A DNA stretch of 5,384 bases from contig JBBKWH010000015.1 of assembly GCA_037968855.1 (NCBI GenBank), positions 1 to 5,384 on the forward strand. Reading direction: 5' to 3'. Under the pieces are notes generated by a model. That model was not told the DNA's origin and did not search any database. It saw only the letters and a program-made list of their open reading frames with translations. This document shows positions 5,172 to 5,384 of the stretch, one piece after another. The stretch comes from JBBKWH01 sp037968855 (GTDB lineage Bacteria > Pseudomonadota > Gammaproteobacteria > Pseudomonadales > Moraxellaceae). The position numbers and the translations under genes were made by a program. Position 1 is the stretch's first letter, and every line of letters begins with the position of its first letter.

Positions 5172-5193
5172 CTGACCAGTCAGTCGATATCGA
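5172..5193. repeat. Two abutting short palindromes upstream of the candidate promoter
   Basis: CTGAC-CA-GTCAG (5172-5183) is directly followed by the perfect 10-base palindrome TCGATATCGA (5184-5193). They lie about 32 bases or more upstream of the candidate -10 box and 24 bases after the stop of the preceding - strand gene. The position suits binding of an activator or a TetR-type regulator. Each palindrome is short enough to occur by chance. Confidence 0.35.
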
Positions 5194-5217
5194 ATCAACA
5201 GTCCTTATCATCAATGC

Positions 5218-5384
5218 TTAATGATCAAACCATTCGGTTAGTGTGGGCATGGCACGACTGCTGGGCCGCTTGCGTTTTGGTTTTGTGGTCGGTGTGCTGG
5301 GCGCTAAACGCTGCAACAGTTGTTTTTCAAACGCGATTTGCTGATGTTTTTGCTCATTTAATACTTGCTCAAACGCTTGCTCAC
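5218..5384 (-). CDS. C-terminal end of an unrecognised protein (5' truncated by window edge)
   Basis: On the - strand a frame without stops runs from the window edge to a TAA at 5218-5220, leaving 54 residues of the C-terminus. They start EQAFEQVLNEQKHQQIAFEK, a Gln/Glu-rich stretch likely to be helical or coiled-coil. A proline/lysine linker with KPKRKRP follows, then the ending MPTLTEWFDH. The basic patch could contact nucleic acid, and the short hydrophobic-acidic tail could be a peptide docking motif; both ideas are inference. Codon use resembles that of the other genes here. I do not recognise the family. The gene points towards the monooxygenase, and no clear terminator lies between them, so read-through is possible. 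Confidence 0.6.
   Translation of the reverse strand, partial: EQAFEQVLNEQKHQQIAFEKQLLQRLAPSTPTTKPKRKRPSSRAMPTLTEWFDH

Noticed and set aside
1..5384. Mobile element, CRISPR array, tRNA, rRNA or a defence/toxin-antitoxin system
   Set aside because: No transposase or integrase motifs, no spaced repeats, no tRNA cloverleaf and no known toxin or antitoxin fold were seen on either strand. The window reads as ordinary chromosome.

Overview
The window looks like ordinary chromosome from a gammaproteobacterium, most probably Moraxellaceae (Acinetobacter, Alkanindiges or a relative). The reasons are the moderate GC content, a PurB close to the enterobacterial form, and the linkage of purB with a RoxA-type cupin oxygenase and a DUF7931-like gene. 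The genus is an inference from gene content; no rRNA or other taxonomic marker is present.

Layout: (1) bases 1-654 hold the 3' part of purB (adenylosuccinate lyase), followed by an interrupted stem-loop (662-704) and a strong intrinsic terminator (712-738). (2) Bases 780-2719 on the + strand hold a YjdF/DUF2238 inner-membrane protein and then a RoxA/YcfD-type 2-oxoglutarate oxygenase, with no terminator between them, so they may be co-transcribed. (3) Bases 2720-2875 are a non-coding regulatory gap with an interrupted hairpin, a perfect TATAAT and a TGTGA-N6-TCACA palindrome of CRP/Vfr type. (4) Bases 2876-3367 encode a 163-residue stand-alone DUF7931-like protein that ends at a terminator usable from both sides (3389-3412). 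(5) Convergent to it on the - strand is a class B flavoprotein (Baeyer-Villiger type) monooxygenase, 3496-5031, with a possible coupled 24-codon tail ORF at 3422-3496. Its upstream region (5032-5217) is dense in palindromes. (6) At the right edge, 5218-5384 is the C-terminal end of an unrecognised - strand gene.

The + strand genes serve nucleotide synthesis (PurB) and ribosome modification (RoxA); the membrane and DUF7931-like proteins have no assigned role. The monooxygenase is an accessory oxidative enzyme with no visible link to the others. I see no mobile element, CRISPR array, tRNA, rRNA or defence system, and nothing that amounts to a clear new multi-gene system. The most interesting material is non-coding: the palindrome cluster before the monooxygenase, which also argues that its correct start is 84 bases inside the longest ORF; the CRP-like site; two long interrupted hairpins; and the overlapping frame after the monooxygenase stop.
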